Notes under the pieces: model-generated | What the model saw: the letters and a program-made list of their open reading frames with translations, nothing else | The model's database searches: none | What the model was told of the DNA's origin: nothing | Assembly: GCA_023213315.1 (NCBI GenBank) | Contig: JAKCPI010016853.1 | Location: forward strand, 30,160 to 94,159 | Origin: Euborellia annulipes | Lineage: Eukaryota; Arthropoda; Insecta; Dermaptera; Anisolabididae | Length of the DNA stretch: 64,000 nucleotides | Reading direction: 5' to 3' | Position numbers and translations under genes: made by a program | Shown here: in pieces, positions 22,591 through 33,262 of the stretch | Position numbering within the stretch: position 1 is the stretch's first letter | How the letters are laid out: each line of letters opens with the position of its first letter

Positions 22591-24473
22591 ATGGGCTTAA
22601 CCTTATACGGTTTGATTATTTGTTTGTTTATTTCAACGTCTTATGCTGAGATTGAAGATATTGAATTGATGAAGCCTATGGATTTTGAATTTTTGATGTA
22701 TTGGGTTGACAAACATTTCGATCCCAATCAAGAAACTTATTTCTTTTTCGAGCGGAGTAATAATCACACAATAGATGAATTAACCAAACTGATGAATTTG
22801 AAGGTGAATGGAATCTATATAAGAGAATTTTTTTCATTAGGTAGTTTTGCGATTGGAATAGCACCAGGAAAGAATATTTTATATTTTGAGCCTAGATATC
22901 TCTTTGATTTGGATTTCATTCATTAGATAAAATTATTTTATTTTTCCAAAACAAGTATGAAGAATACGATGATGGATGTGAATATACAGATAAGTTTTTT
23001 ACAAAATGAAAAAATGTGGGTTAAATTCACACTTATTTCTTTAGAACTCTGTATATTTTCTACATGCCAGATGATTGTGATGAAGAATATAAAGTATTTA
23101 TTAGAAAACCTTGGGAAAAGAATCATACTGAGCTAATGGGCCCATATGAATCTCTGTATTTTCATCAACCTGATTTAGAAGGTAGAACATTTTGTTATAT
23201 AACAATAAAAACCATAACAGAAGAAATACTACATTAGAAGGAAAAGATTTAGCAATCAAAATTATAATTAAGAAATGGAACGCCATCCCGAAAGTGTTTG
23301 ATGTTTGGATATCGACATGTATCAGCATCAAGAGAACCAGGATTTACGAAAAATTTCCCAAACGCATATCATATGATGTCTTTGTGTGTAGTCGTTCATA
23401 AAAGTCCAACACTTGACTCTTGGGATGTCATTATTCCAAGATTTCACTGGAAAGTTTGGATGTGGTGTTGGGTAACGGTGATATTCTCTGTGTTTGCCTG
23501 GTTCTTGATTGAAACATTTGCAAGATCTCAGCCTAAAACTTTATCAAGATTAATCACAAATTTTGGGCAGATCTATAGTCTATTTGGACGGAGCCTATTC
23601 ATTGGTTGGATATAAGGTAAACCACATTTCAGAAAGATTTCTAACCGTGGCGTTGATGTTTGTTTCCATTATTGTCATCTCTGGACTCCAATCAAGTTTG
23701 TTTTCTTTGATTAACTCTCCTGGAAATTATCCAGATATCAACACTCTGGAACATTTTAAAGATGCGGAAATTAGATATTTTTTGTAAATTCAATGAATTT
23801 TGCGAATATCTTTTCGGACGGAATATGATTTCAACGGATTTTATTCTGATCCACTTTTAATTGAGCTAGGAAATCTTTGGAATGTGACATATATTGAAAT
23901 GAATATGACACATTTCATACAACTACCGCCAAGCGATATGTACCCAGAATTATTAATGGTTTTTAATAAAACAGATATAGACATATAATATTTCTTACGT
24001 TGAATTCCATCCCGATGTTTCTCTGAATGATGTTTATATGAATTCTGAATCCTCTCTAATTTTGCCATGTGATGAAGCACGAAATACAATTTCCTCTATT
24101 GGAATTTATTCTGAGACATTGCATATTATTGGAAAGAATTTTGGGCGTTTTTCCATTATTTTATAGAGGATATAATAATTATTTAATATTTCCCAAAAGA
24201 ACTCAAAATACTGCTTTTACGATTTTATGAAAATGGAATTGCACAGTGGTTGGATCATATGAGCGAGTGAAAAAAATAATTAAACGTTTAATAAAAATAA
24301 GAGAACATTCAGATTCCAAAGTTCGTGTTTTTAATCATGAAGATCTAGAGGGTGCCTTTCTTATACTATTATTAGGAAATTCATTAGCAACTCTAATATT
24401 TATAATTGAACTAATAACATTTAAAATTAAAATTCGAACGAAGCCACCTATTCAGCAAATCTTTGTGAATTAA
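22591..24473 (+). pseudogene. Divergent ionotropic receptor (IR) pseudogene
   Basis: Intact relatives are ligand-gated channels of sensory neurons, derived from ionotropic glutamate receptors. The frame opens with a good signal peptide (MGLTLYGLIICLFISTSYA) and runs 111 codons to a stop at 22924. Recognisable segments continue in changing frames: a ligand-binding S1 part (LEGKDLAIKIIIKKWNAIPK, about 23225), LCVVVHKSPTLDSWDVIIPRF followed by a tryptophan-rich TM1 (about 23380-23510), the TM2/TM3 region beginning ERFLTVALMFVS (about 23630-23700) with NTLEHFKDAEI after it, an S2 part with YENGIAQWLDHM (about 24225), and the last membrane helix GAFLILLLGNSLATLIFIIEL (about 24350). This is the IR domain order. 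I count about seven frameshifts or stops. No introns are needed, as in many divergent insect IRs. The family call rests on motifs recalled, not on a search. Confidence 0.82.
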
Positions 24474-26350
24474 CTTTGTGTCTTGTTCATTTACTATTAC
24501 TGTAACTTTGTCTTTTCATAATGGCATTTTAAAGATATTAATAAATTATCAAAAAAAAATTAAAATCTCTCAATTTCTTTCTTTGTTATAAACATATTAT
24601 AATAGATAAAATTTTTATCGTGTTACATATCCCACCTGTTCTTTCCCAAATTCTTCACAGATTTAGAATGATCCTCAATTTCTGTATACATTTTCTGTTT
24701 TTTAATTAATTTCATTTTCTTATTAAGAATTATAAGGAACAACTCTATCATAATGAATGCGAATGAATGGAGGTAATTAAAATATTAAATTTGAGAATCA
24801 AAAGTCATTAATAAATAAATATTAAGAATAATGAGCAAACATGCAATATTTTTTACTTATTCCAGGTTCAGTTGGATTTTTAATCCGTTTGATAAAGGAA
24901 ATAAAAAGAACTTAGACAGAATCTCTGAATCTTTGTCTTCATATGCTAGTAGAGGAAATATTGAATTTATGACGTCGTTGTAAATTGAATCATGTTGATT
25001 GGATTGATAAACATATATTAAGAAATCAGTTGTGAATGAGATTCTTAGTATCACCAGGAAAAGAAAAGGGGTTGAAAGTTACTGAAATTAGGAATGACGT
25101 TGGTTTTTGGAACAGAAATAATAAGAATAGGGAATGAAAAGCTCTTCAGTCAGGCGTGATTTGAGGCACTTTAGAGAGGCAGAATAGTCGACTTAGTTGG
25201 TAGAGATAGAATGAATATGTAGAAGGATGCTGATATATCGAAAATGAAGAAAATGCTTGGACTATGTAATTAAACTAACTGTAGGATGAAGGAATTGACG
25301 GGGATTTTAAGGACGTACAGGCAAAAAGAAAAGAATTGATTCATTTATGATATGAGAAAAACAAAAATAAACCGGAACAGTGAGGAAACTAGGGACCCGA
25401 GACTAATGCCTCCTATCTTTTTTTTTCATGGGAAACTACTGAGGAAACATATATAACAACAACAGCACAGCTAAACAGCAATATATCAGCTACAGGATGT
25501 CATTTTTTCACAGAGTTCCCACTTAGTCGTTATGCATTTTTGCACAAGAGATGAACCAGCATGCGTGCAGCGCTTGTAAAAATCGGAACCCGCTGAGGCT
25601 GATCCCTTCACTGTCACAAACACCCTTTTAAACAACCTTGAAAATGCCGTACCCATCGTCTCACATTGTTCACTTCTATTATATCATTCCTCCATAAAAC
25701 TTTACCAAGCGTTGTTGGATTTCAATTAGATCAATTCCTTGAAGAATTCAATCACATCTCAAATTGTTGTTTTATACGCACGTTCATATCAGGCTCCATT
25801 TTGGAACACTCCTATTCTGACGCTAACTTCCGCAGAACAACCGGGGACCAGCTGCAATCTGTAGCTGAAATAATGCTCTGTTTAGCTGAACTGTTCGTAA
25901 TTTATGTATCTCCAGTAGTTCCCATAAAAAAAATAGGAGACATTGCTTTCGGAACGAGCCTCGTAGTTTGTGTAATCAGATGTAATTGGATGGATTGAAT
26001 AATGAATGAACTTTAGGAATTAACAATATGTCGATCTTACCGTTATTTTTATAGAAGTTTTGATCACATTGCTTTTGCCACCTCTAATTTCTAGGGATAA
26101 TAAAGAGAATGGCGGAGAAAAAAAAATCCGAACAAAAGATACCTACCATGAAAAATATATCGACATATTCTTGAATTTAGCCAATAAGGTAAAGTCCCAG
26201 CTATTTAATTTATCCTAATGGATAGATACAGTGTCTAACTAGCATCACATGCAGATCAAAAGAAAGAGATCCAATCAAAATAATGAATTTCTATCAACAA
26301 CAAATGTGATTAAATACATTTCCAAAATATTAAATAAATAGTTAAAAAAA
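24474..26350. other. DNA between the two IR copies
   Basis: Mostly AT-rich. A 110-codon plus-strand frame at 25666-25998 has no domain I recognise and starts in a less AT-rich stretch (25440-26000). Degraded coding is possible but not shown. No R1, SINE or MITE is recognised here, which makes this one of the least repetitive stretches in the window. Confidence 0.4.
25666..25998 (+). other. 110-codon open frame, unrecognised
   Basis: The frame runs from an ATG to TGA and encodes a mixed-composition peptide without an obvious signal, coiled coil or known motif. One moderately hydrophobic segment (MLCLAELFVIYVSPVVPI, about residues 69-86) could be membrane-associated. At this length chance is plausible even in this less AT-rich patch. 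It could be an exon or a relic, and no homology is claimed. Confidence 0.15.
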
Positions 26351-26731
26351 ATGGATCTGTCATTATACCGTTTGATTATTTGTTTATTTCAACGTCATTT
26401 GCTAAGATCAAGGGCGGATACAAGGGGGGGGGTAAAAGGGTAATTATCCCCCCCCCCCCGAGATTCAAAAAAAAAACTTTTTTCTCAAAAAAAATTTATT
26501 TTTAATGTAAAATTTTAAATATTAATACTTAAAAATTTGATTTGTATTTATATTCTGGCAAACAAGTATAGAATGCGCCTTTAAATTGCCGAAATTAAGA
26601 AAAAATTGTGTGCTGTGCGACCAGTCACACCAGATTACCCCCTCCCGAGAAACACCTCTGGATCCGCCCTTGGCTGAGATTGAAGATATTGAATTGATGA
26701 CGCATATGTATTATGAATTTTTGATGTATTG
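26351..26731 (+). pseudogene. Second IR copy, 5' fragment split by a MITE
   Basis: The 5' end matches the copy at 22591 almost base for base: TACCGTTTGATTATTTG, TTTATTTCAACGTC and GAGATTGAAGATATTGAATT. Four bases are missing in the signal-peptide region, which shifts the frame. The hAT MITE 26409-26672 then splits the copy at the codon region after the signal peptide. After the MITE, homology runs for about 58 bp and ends at the codons for the LMYW motif, which here read TTG ATG TAT TGA. Loss of the remaining 1.7 kb makes this a truncated duplicate, so this subfamily was amplified locally and then decayed. Confidence 0.85.
26401..26680 (+). mobile_element. hAT MITE (26409-26672) inside the IR copy
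   Basis: Ends CAAGGGCGGAT and ATCCGCCCTTG are perfectly inverted. The flanking octamers GCTAAGAT / GCTGAGAT differ at one base, and the IR copy at 22591 shows the empty site as a single GCTGAGAT. The interior matches 1407-1640 and 28447-28757 and includes GTGTGCTGTGCGACCAGTCA, a piece of the R1 3' hairpin. Confidence 0.9.
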
Positions 26732-28135
26732 AAATAAAACTAACAGATTAGTAATTAATTTCTTTTTTTCAAAAATATTTGGTAGAAATTATGTAATAGT
26801 GACATAATAATAAATTTGGTTTCGTAAAAAAAAAAAAAATATTTTATATTTCATGTTTGTCCTTGGGTTTCTTATTATTATCTAAAGAAAGGAAATATTT
26901 TCTCTCTTGTTTTTGCCCCCCTTCCTCGTTACCTCCCGTTTTATCTAACACTATTTGGTAGTAAATTATAATAAACAAAAATTGTTATAGGCTGAAATAG
27001 CCTATAGTTTGATTGCAAAAAGCTTTTATCGAAAAAAAAAAAAAAAATAAGATTTTTCATTTCAGATTGCAAATGTTAAAGTATTACTACCGCAAAAATT
27101 ATTATTGTTGTTACCAATAGGATATTGCAAAAAATTATTTAATAAATAAAAAAAATAATTTTCAAATGTAGAATTGATTTAAAAGGTAATAGATAGGTAT
27201 GGATAAGTAATTAAGTACCTATCTATTTGAATGTAATTGAATAAATTTCACTAAACAAAATAAAATGAAAGGTAAAAAAAATGCATTTTTTTTCTTAGAC
27301 CACAACGTTAATTAAATGAAATAAGCATGGAGGATATATAGACTCCGCAAGGAGAGTTACTCCAATTCCTAATAAGGTAGTTAACCGAATTCCAATGGCG
27401 GAATTAATGTCAATAAAATATTGAGTTGTAAATCATAATAATAGACATGTAGACCATGCTTGCTCAAGCAGGTTAAATAAATAAATATTGCCGTAGAGGC
27501 TGGCTGGCTTTCTCCCACAAAGACAAGTCGTTGGATTGGTGATCAGTTAATAAACTATTATTAACAAGACTATCAAAGAAATTTATTGAAAATTTCTCTA
27601 AAATATGATAATAAAAAAAAATTTTTGTGTCTTGATATTTTTTTTTTACTAAATAATTAAATCATTGAAAATAAATTTAGTTTGATAAAAATATGAGAAA
27701 ATATTGATGAGAAATGTGATCAAGAAGAATGAGGAAATAATATAATGTTTGATCGATGAAGTGAATTAATTTTAGGTTATGAATAAGATTGAATATAAAT
27801 CAAATCAACTTACATGGAGATGAAATTGATTTTGAATGAAATCTTGAATTAGTGCACAATAAACCATACACTGAACAAAATAAAAATACGTATTTTTAAC
27901 AAGAAATAGAAAGGAGTTGAGAGCATCTAAGAGAGGAGACACGTTTACTGCCTGGCGAGTGGGAGTGAATCTAGGGACCCTAGGCGATTGTTGGCGAATC
28001 GATGACGTCACGAATCCACCAAAAAATCAAAACTTTAAAGGAAAGATTTATAAAATTCAAAAAAAAAGGTCAAACTAACCAATTTAATTTGTTATTGGAC
28101 AGTTACAAATTTCATATTGTTCGGTTTGGTTAATT
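26732..28135. other. AT-rich DNA, nothing recognised
   Basis: A-runs near 26827-26839 and 27037-27050, and an 18 bp segment around ATTGAGTTGTAAATCATAAT (27421-27440) that recurs at 29098-29118. An inverted pair GATAGGTATGG / AGTACCTATC lies at 27190-27226. No gene is seen. Confidence 0.45.
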
Positions 28136-28420
28136 ATCTGGTGTGATTGAACGCACAGATTAGAATTTTCTCTTACCTTCGGTAATTGAGAGTTGTGTTC
28201 TATGCTTGTCACATCAGATTTTTTGTGTTGACATAGATGAATAATTAGTTTCCGGCAGGACATTTAGAAATCAAGATGTAAAATTTATAAACATGGTATA
28301 ATATTTATCTTTAAAAAAAACGCAAAAAATCTGGTGTGACAGGTCACATAGCACACAACTTTCTCTTATTTTCGGTAATAGAAAGTTTTGTTTTGTCCTT
28401 GTCACATCTGACTTTTTGTA
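28136..28420 (-). repeat. R1 3' end, two hairpins in tandem
   Basis: Two R1 3' hairpins (28136-28220 and 28333-28415), each bounded by ATCTGGTGTGA and TCACATC(A/T)GA, are separated by a short R1 segment (GTTTCCGGCAG...). The 28333 copy adjoins non-R1 DNA. A similar doubled end occurs at 33033-33262. Confidence 0.75.
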
Positions 28421-28437
28421 TAATATCTTTCAAATAA

Positions 28438-28766
28438 CATCTAAATCAAGGGCCCCCAACCGGGTCCCACCCAAGGGTGCCGGGTGAATGGTTAAGGGGT
28501 GCCCCGAGATATTTACCATAAGGGGAAAAAAAATTTGGGTACTTTCTTTTCGAAAAAAAGAAAAATATTTGAATGTAAAATTTCTAAAAAATTAATACTT
28601 AAAAATTTTGTATTTTCATTCTGGCCAACGAGTAAAGAATGTGCCGTTAGGGTACCGAAATTAAGAGGAAAATGGGTACCCCTAGTGTGCAATGTTATTC
28701 TCAACCCACCTCGGGGGTGCCGTGACCCTGAGTAACACCTCTGGATCCACGACCCTGCATCTAAAT
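28438..28766 (+). mobile_element. hAT MITE (28447-28757), CAAGGG subfamily
   Basis: CATCTAAAT flanks both sides exactly (28438-28446, 28758-28766). Ends are CAAGGGCCCCC and the segment ending CCACGACCCTG. The interior matches 26409-26672 (AATACTTAAAAATTTTGTAT, GCCAACGAGTA-type) with strong divergence, so it is an older copy. Confidence 0.8.
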
Positions 28767-29500
28767 AAATAATTGATTTATGAAATTTAATCTAAATCGT
28801 TTAAAAAAAAAAAAAAAAAAAACTAAAAAGTACCTACTTTGATAAAGTACTAGTACTGTTTTGTTCAAATAAGCTCGGGGGGGGGGCGAGAATTATTAAA
28901 AGGTTCTTATTTGAGATAAAATTATATATTATATGATAAAAGCACACCGTAAGGGGGCAGTGAATATTGAGGCATTTTCCTGATTGTCGCAATAAGCGGA
29001 TTTATTTATTTTTTTTGATAAAAAAATAAATTATGTTTTTTTATTTTATTTAAAATTAATAATTTTATCATTCAGAGAAGTAACGTCGGCGAAATATTGA
29101 GTTATAAATCATAATAATGGCCAGAGATTTTCCAAACATGAGAGCAAAATTGATGACAGCAGATGTGATAGATTTCTTTTCCCTTACGTCCACCATCCCC
29201 CCCCCCCCCCCTTCTATCCAATCAATTTCGGTGAGTGGAATTTTTTGAACAATTTTTTATAGATCTTATAACAACATAGAATGAGAAGAGGGAATAATAA
29301 AGCTATACAAAAAAAAAAAAAAAATATGAAAATAATTAATAATACCCTAATATGATTATTTAAAAATAATATTGGATTATAATTATAGTTTTGTTTAAAA
29401 TTCACAAGTATAAATTTCACAGATTTTAATTTTAATTTGAATTCTCTATTAAAAGTATTTTTAATGAATATGGTGTATTTATATATACAGTTATATTAAG
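28767..29500. other. AT-rich DNA with homopolymer runs
   Basis: Runs of A (28802-28821), G (28878-28886) and C (29199-29211) stand out. The motif ATTGAGTTATAAATCATAAT repeats 27421. No gene is recognised. Confidence 0.45.
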
Positions 29501-29899
29501 AGTGGTCCAAGTTTATAGATGGCTAAAATTAAAAATCTGAAATCTGAAAACACGTACCCCTCATTTTGTTCCTTTATTTAAGTAAAATTTACCTGCAAAA
29601 TTTTAGACCGATTGGACAACGTTTACCTGGCCCGCCTGATGGTCAAAGTTCATCGGTTCCCCTAGATTCGACTATTAACACCTGTAATTTCTTAACGGTG
29701 GGTCCAGCAAAAAAAGTCATCAGTAATTTTTTGAAGAGCATTCAATCTACTAAAAAAAAGTCCTTTAACATTTTTTAGTAAAACAAACGGTTTTCATGGT
29801 ATTGGCAAAAAATCGAATATGGTTGGAAGGCATTGTCACATTGACTTTCAAAATAACTCTAGTAGGCAAAATCAAATTTTTTTTCGAACCTAAAAATAC

Positions 29900-30350
29900 T
29901 TTCTTTAGTTTATTAATTAAAATGACCTCCTGAATGCAAATATGACCTCTGTTTTTCCCCACCAAGTATCGTTTTAGGGGAGAGCCCCCCGATTATTTCC
30001 ACCCTTTTTCGTTAATCTTGGGGCCATGAATTAAATTTGGAAGGAATATTTTAGCCTTAATGTTTCTTCTGAAGGTCTAGAGAGGTGAAAAAGACCAAAA
30101 ACATAAACATTTGATTACAAGGGGGGATGTGGGGGGGGGATTTTGTCCCTTAAATTGCAAAAAAAATCATTAAAAATAATTGATTTTTTCTGTTTTTTTA
30201 GCAGTTTTTCACTGCTTTTCTACATATTTCAGCTAACAGACCCCCCTCATCCTTCATTAAAATAAACATCCCTTAACAAAAAAATTTATAGGATAAAGCG
30301 GGTGGGGTGTGAATGATTCCAAATCCTCGCAGGGAGATGGAAGATTCACA
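29900..30350 (+). repeat. R3 dispersed repeat, copy a
   Basis: The block from GACCTCCTGAATGCAAATATG (about 29922) through TAGAGAGGTGAAAA and the G-run (30121-30139) to ATAGGATAAAGCGGGTGGG recurs at 54111-54790, partly inverted. Stop codons occur in all frames. The class is unknown. Confidence 0.65.
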
Positions 30351-30580
30351 GCTCCACGCTACCCAGTTAGTCGAATTCGCAAATATGCTGTTATCATTAG
30401 CTTTTTTTTGGGGCGGATCTTTATTATATATATATCGACAGATTCTTCTATGACCTACAATATTTGCGCATTCGACTGTTTTAGCTGGATATATGTAGAA
30501 AATTAGAGAAAAATTGCAAAAAAAATCATTAAAAATAATCGATTTTTTCTGTTTTTTTTCGCAATTTAAGGGACAAAATC
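30142..30580. repeat. Inverted repeat within R3
   Basis: GATTTTGTCCCTTAAATTGC (30142) and GCAATTTAAGGGACAAAATC (30561-30580) are perfect complements. AAAATCATTAAAAATAAT occurs directly on both sides, and an inner pair GTCGAATTCGCAAATATGC / GTAATTT-type lies near 30370-30480. Confidence 0.7.
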
Positions 30581-30618
30581 CTTCTTCGGTAAGATTTTAA
30601 TAAAAAACGATACTCGAA

Positions 30619-30958
30619 AGGGGTCTCTACACGACCAACAAAAAATTGCCGGGCACTATTTCTCAAAACATTACCTGACAATATTTATGGGCAATATGGG
30701 GCCGAAATATTCCCCGGCAATGTATAGCCAAATATGTCTCGGGACAATGTTTTGCCTTATTTTCGCTCAGTCAGCGATATCAAAAAAAAACATTGCCGGC
30801 AACTAGTAGCAATGCGGGCCATATTGCGGCTATATTGCCGGCATCACGTATATATTGCCGAGCCTTACGAACCAGAAGTATTCTGGCAATAGTGCTCAAT
30901 ATTGAGCAATGTTGCCCAGCAATCATTGCCGTAAAAATATGGCTCGTGTACAGGCCTC
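30619..30958. mobile_element. TATTGCC-rich foldback MITE
   Basis: Ends AGGGGTCTCTACACGACC and GGCTCGTGTACAGGCCT are imperfectly inverted. The interior consists of TATTGCCGGCAA-like units in both orientations, the same architecture as 14560-14796 with a different core word. Overlapping frames on both strands are artefacts. Confidence 0.7.
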
Positions 30959-31006
30959 TTAATATATATAATGGGTGTCCAGGCATATTTATATCTAGTA
31001 GTTAAA

Positions 31007-31707
31007 AAGAATACATTTCGATAAGAGAAGTGGCTGTTCAACGATTAGAATGATAGACAGGAAGAGAGGATGTCAGCCAAAATGAGAGCCTCTATCGAAT
31101 AAAAATCTCCATTCAGAAGACGTTTCGGTTTTAATTAAATAAATAAATCCATCATCAGTTCTTAAGAAATTATTGGCAATCATGGTGTACACCATTGAGA
31201 TGCAGATAGAGTTGTTATATATAAACATATACAAAATTTTATAAAAATACAATATTTGCATATCCGATGTCATATCTCATCAGTCAACACGGCTTTTATA
31301 AAATTTTGTATATGTTTATATATAACAACTCTATTTGCATCTCAATGGTGTACAGTGAGGCTATATTTTCCCCACTTCTTTTTATTTTTTTTTTTTTTTT
31401 TTTAATTTATAAAAAAAATATAAATATTTTTATTTTTAATGGTTTGGATTTTGATAAATATAATAATAAATAATATATAAATATTTTTTTTTAAAAAAAA
31501 AAAACAAGAAGACAAATAACAGCGGGGGGGGATTGTCCTTCTTCCTCCCCCTGTACACCTTGAGATTGCCAATAATCTTTAAAGAACTGATGATGGATTT
31601 ATGTAATTAAAACCGAAACGTCTTCTGAGTGGAGATTTTTATTCGATAGAGGCTCTCCTTTTGGCTGACATCCTCTCTTCCTGTCTATCATTCTAAGAAT
31701 ACATTTC
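31007..31707 (+). mobile_element. Foldback element F5 with canonical CTGATGA cores
   Basis: An exact 13 bp repeat (AAGAATACATTTC) flanks element 31020-31694. The leader is GAAGTGGCTGTTCAACG. The arms pair from 31045 to 31696. The left arm (minus, 31158-31122) and right arm (plus, 31587-31619) both carry CTGATGA ... ACCGAAACGTCTTCTGA. A second inner pair, GTATATGTTTATATATAACA, brackets the loop. A 201 bp MITE was inserted into the right arm at 31353. Confidence 0.8.
31351..31555 (+). mobile_element. Small Tc1/mariner-like MITE (31353-31553)
   Basis: It starts CAGTGAGGC and ends CCTCCCCCTG, flanked by TA on each side. Removing it and one TA restores the GGTGTACACC palindrome of foldback F5, which defines the boundaries. 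It contains a T-run, an A-run and a G-run. Confidence 0.6.
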
Positions 31708-31796
31708 ATTTAACAATAGATTTATTTATATTAAAATAATTTATTTACAAAGAAGTGAATTTTCGTGTACTTAAGAAATTTAGTAAGCTACATAAC

Positions 31797-31835
31797 CAGT
31801 GGCGCAATTAGGGAGGAGGGATTAGGGCTCTTCAG
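31797..31835 (+). mobile_element. hAT-type left terminus
   Basis: CAGTGGCGCAATTAGGGAGG matches the start of 5227 and 57861. No right end is seen downstream. Confidence 0.45.
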
Positions 31836-32457
31836 GAAGAGGAGATCACTCATATAATGATTTTTTAGCTCAGGACATGGTCTATGATGCATTGTGTCAA
31901 CAAGAAGATTTCAAAGATCTTTATTTCCTCGTCCAATGGCTTTGCTTTCGGCTCGTTTTTATTTATAACGAACGAAGCACACAAACGCATTGCCAGCATA
32001 TATAATCATTAAAAATGTTTAATTATAAAAATAGGAAAAGTTCCATTCTCTGATTGTTATAAAATGTTTTTTCTAAAATTAAAAATATCTTCAGGTGTTA
32101 TTTTTAAAAAATGTATTTTTATTCATCTCTCACTCATTAGTGGAGCTTTTCTACGTTTTTCTATTATTTTTATTTTAAGAATCGGTTATGATTTTTCTAT
32201 TTTTTTCCCAGTTTTTTTCGCTCTAGTTCTCTTAATAAAATTGCTTATTTTTATCAAAGTCAATGCAGTATTTATTCTTAAATAAAACAAAAAAAATTAT
32301 TGGGGACTTAGGTTCGTTTCTCGTCTCAAGTGAAAAAAAAAATTTCATTTAATATTCAAATATGAAATTAAAATTTTGAAAAATAATCATAGTTTATTTC
32401 AAGCAGTCAACATTTAAAATACACAGAGCCGATGGAAATTTTTAATCCATTGACTAT
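31836..32457. other. AT-rich DNA, nothing recognised
   Basis: A 73-codon, phenylalanine-rich frame at 32064 reflects T-rich composition only. Confidence 0.5.
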
Positions 32458-33262
32458 TTTTTACTTTCTCTTACCTATGTATATATGTAAATATATATAG
32501 AGAGAAAGTATTGGATTCATGTCAAAAATTCGATGTCGAGATTTTGATGGATCTTCACGTTTTGAGGTCCCCTGAATCCAAAAAGTGGTTTCGCGACATG
32601 GTCTGTCTGTGGGTGAGTGGGTGGGTGTGTGTTCAATTTTAAGCATGAAGGAATTGAGCTATGAGGCTGAAATTTTATATTTAAGTTAAACACCTCCCGG
32701 GACCGGAAAAATAAGCTTTTAATCAAAATCGGCCAAAGAGTACTAGTACTTTACTGATGTACTTTTTCAGTTTTTTTCGATTTTCTCAAAATTTGCCCCA
32801 ACGATTTTTTTTTAAATTCAAAAATCAATTATTTTTTAGATGCTCTTTAAAATGTATATTCTCATTTTGCAATTGAAATCTTCTGAAGACCACTTTACTC
32901 TTGTATTTCATAGGGAAGATAGAAGAAATGGTTGCCATGGTAACAAAATATAAATATTTTCCCATACTTATAAATTTTACATCTGAATTCATATGTTCTG
33001 TACTATCGGGAAATAAATATATATCGACACAAAAAATCTGGTGTGACAAGCACAGAACACAACTTTCGATTACCGAAGGTAAGAGAAAGTTGTGTGCTGT
33101 GCGCCAGTCACACCAGATTTTTACTTATGAATTGCAACTGGTCAAGTTAAGGTGTTATGGGAAACTAAATATATCTCGACACAAAAAATCTGGTAACAAG
33201 CACGGTGCACAACTAGGGTAAGAGAAAGTTGGGTTCTGTGTGTCAGTCACACCAGATTTTTA
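32458..33262 (+). repeat. R1 repeat, near-complete, with doubled 3' hairpin
   Basis: All R1 blocks are present in order: 5' hairpin, TTCGATGTCGAGATTTTGAT module, GTGGGTGGGTGTGTG tract, ACTTTACTGATGTACTTTTT, GCCATGGTAACAAAATATAA, and the 3' hairpin (33038-33122). About 60 bp later a second 3' hairpin follows (33182-33262), preceded by the same AACTAAATATATCTCGACAC lead-in. Several frames here are repeat shadows. Confidence 0.85.

Noticed and set aside
25666..25998. Calling the 110-codon frame a gene
   Set aside because: No domain, no homologue recalled, no conserved context. Listed only as an unrecognised frame.
32901..33221. 106-codon frame, with a similar frame at 45276-45518
   Set aside because: The two similar peptides arise because both lie in R1 copies; frames are not kept in other copies.
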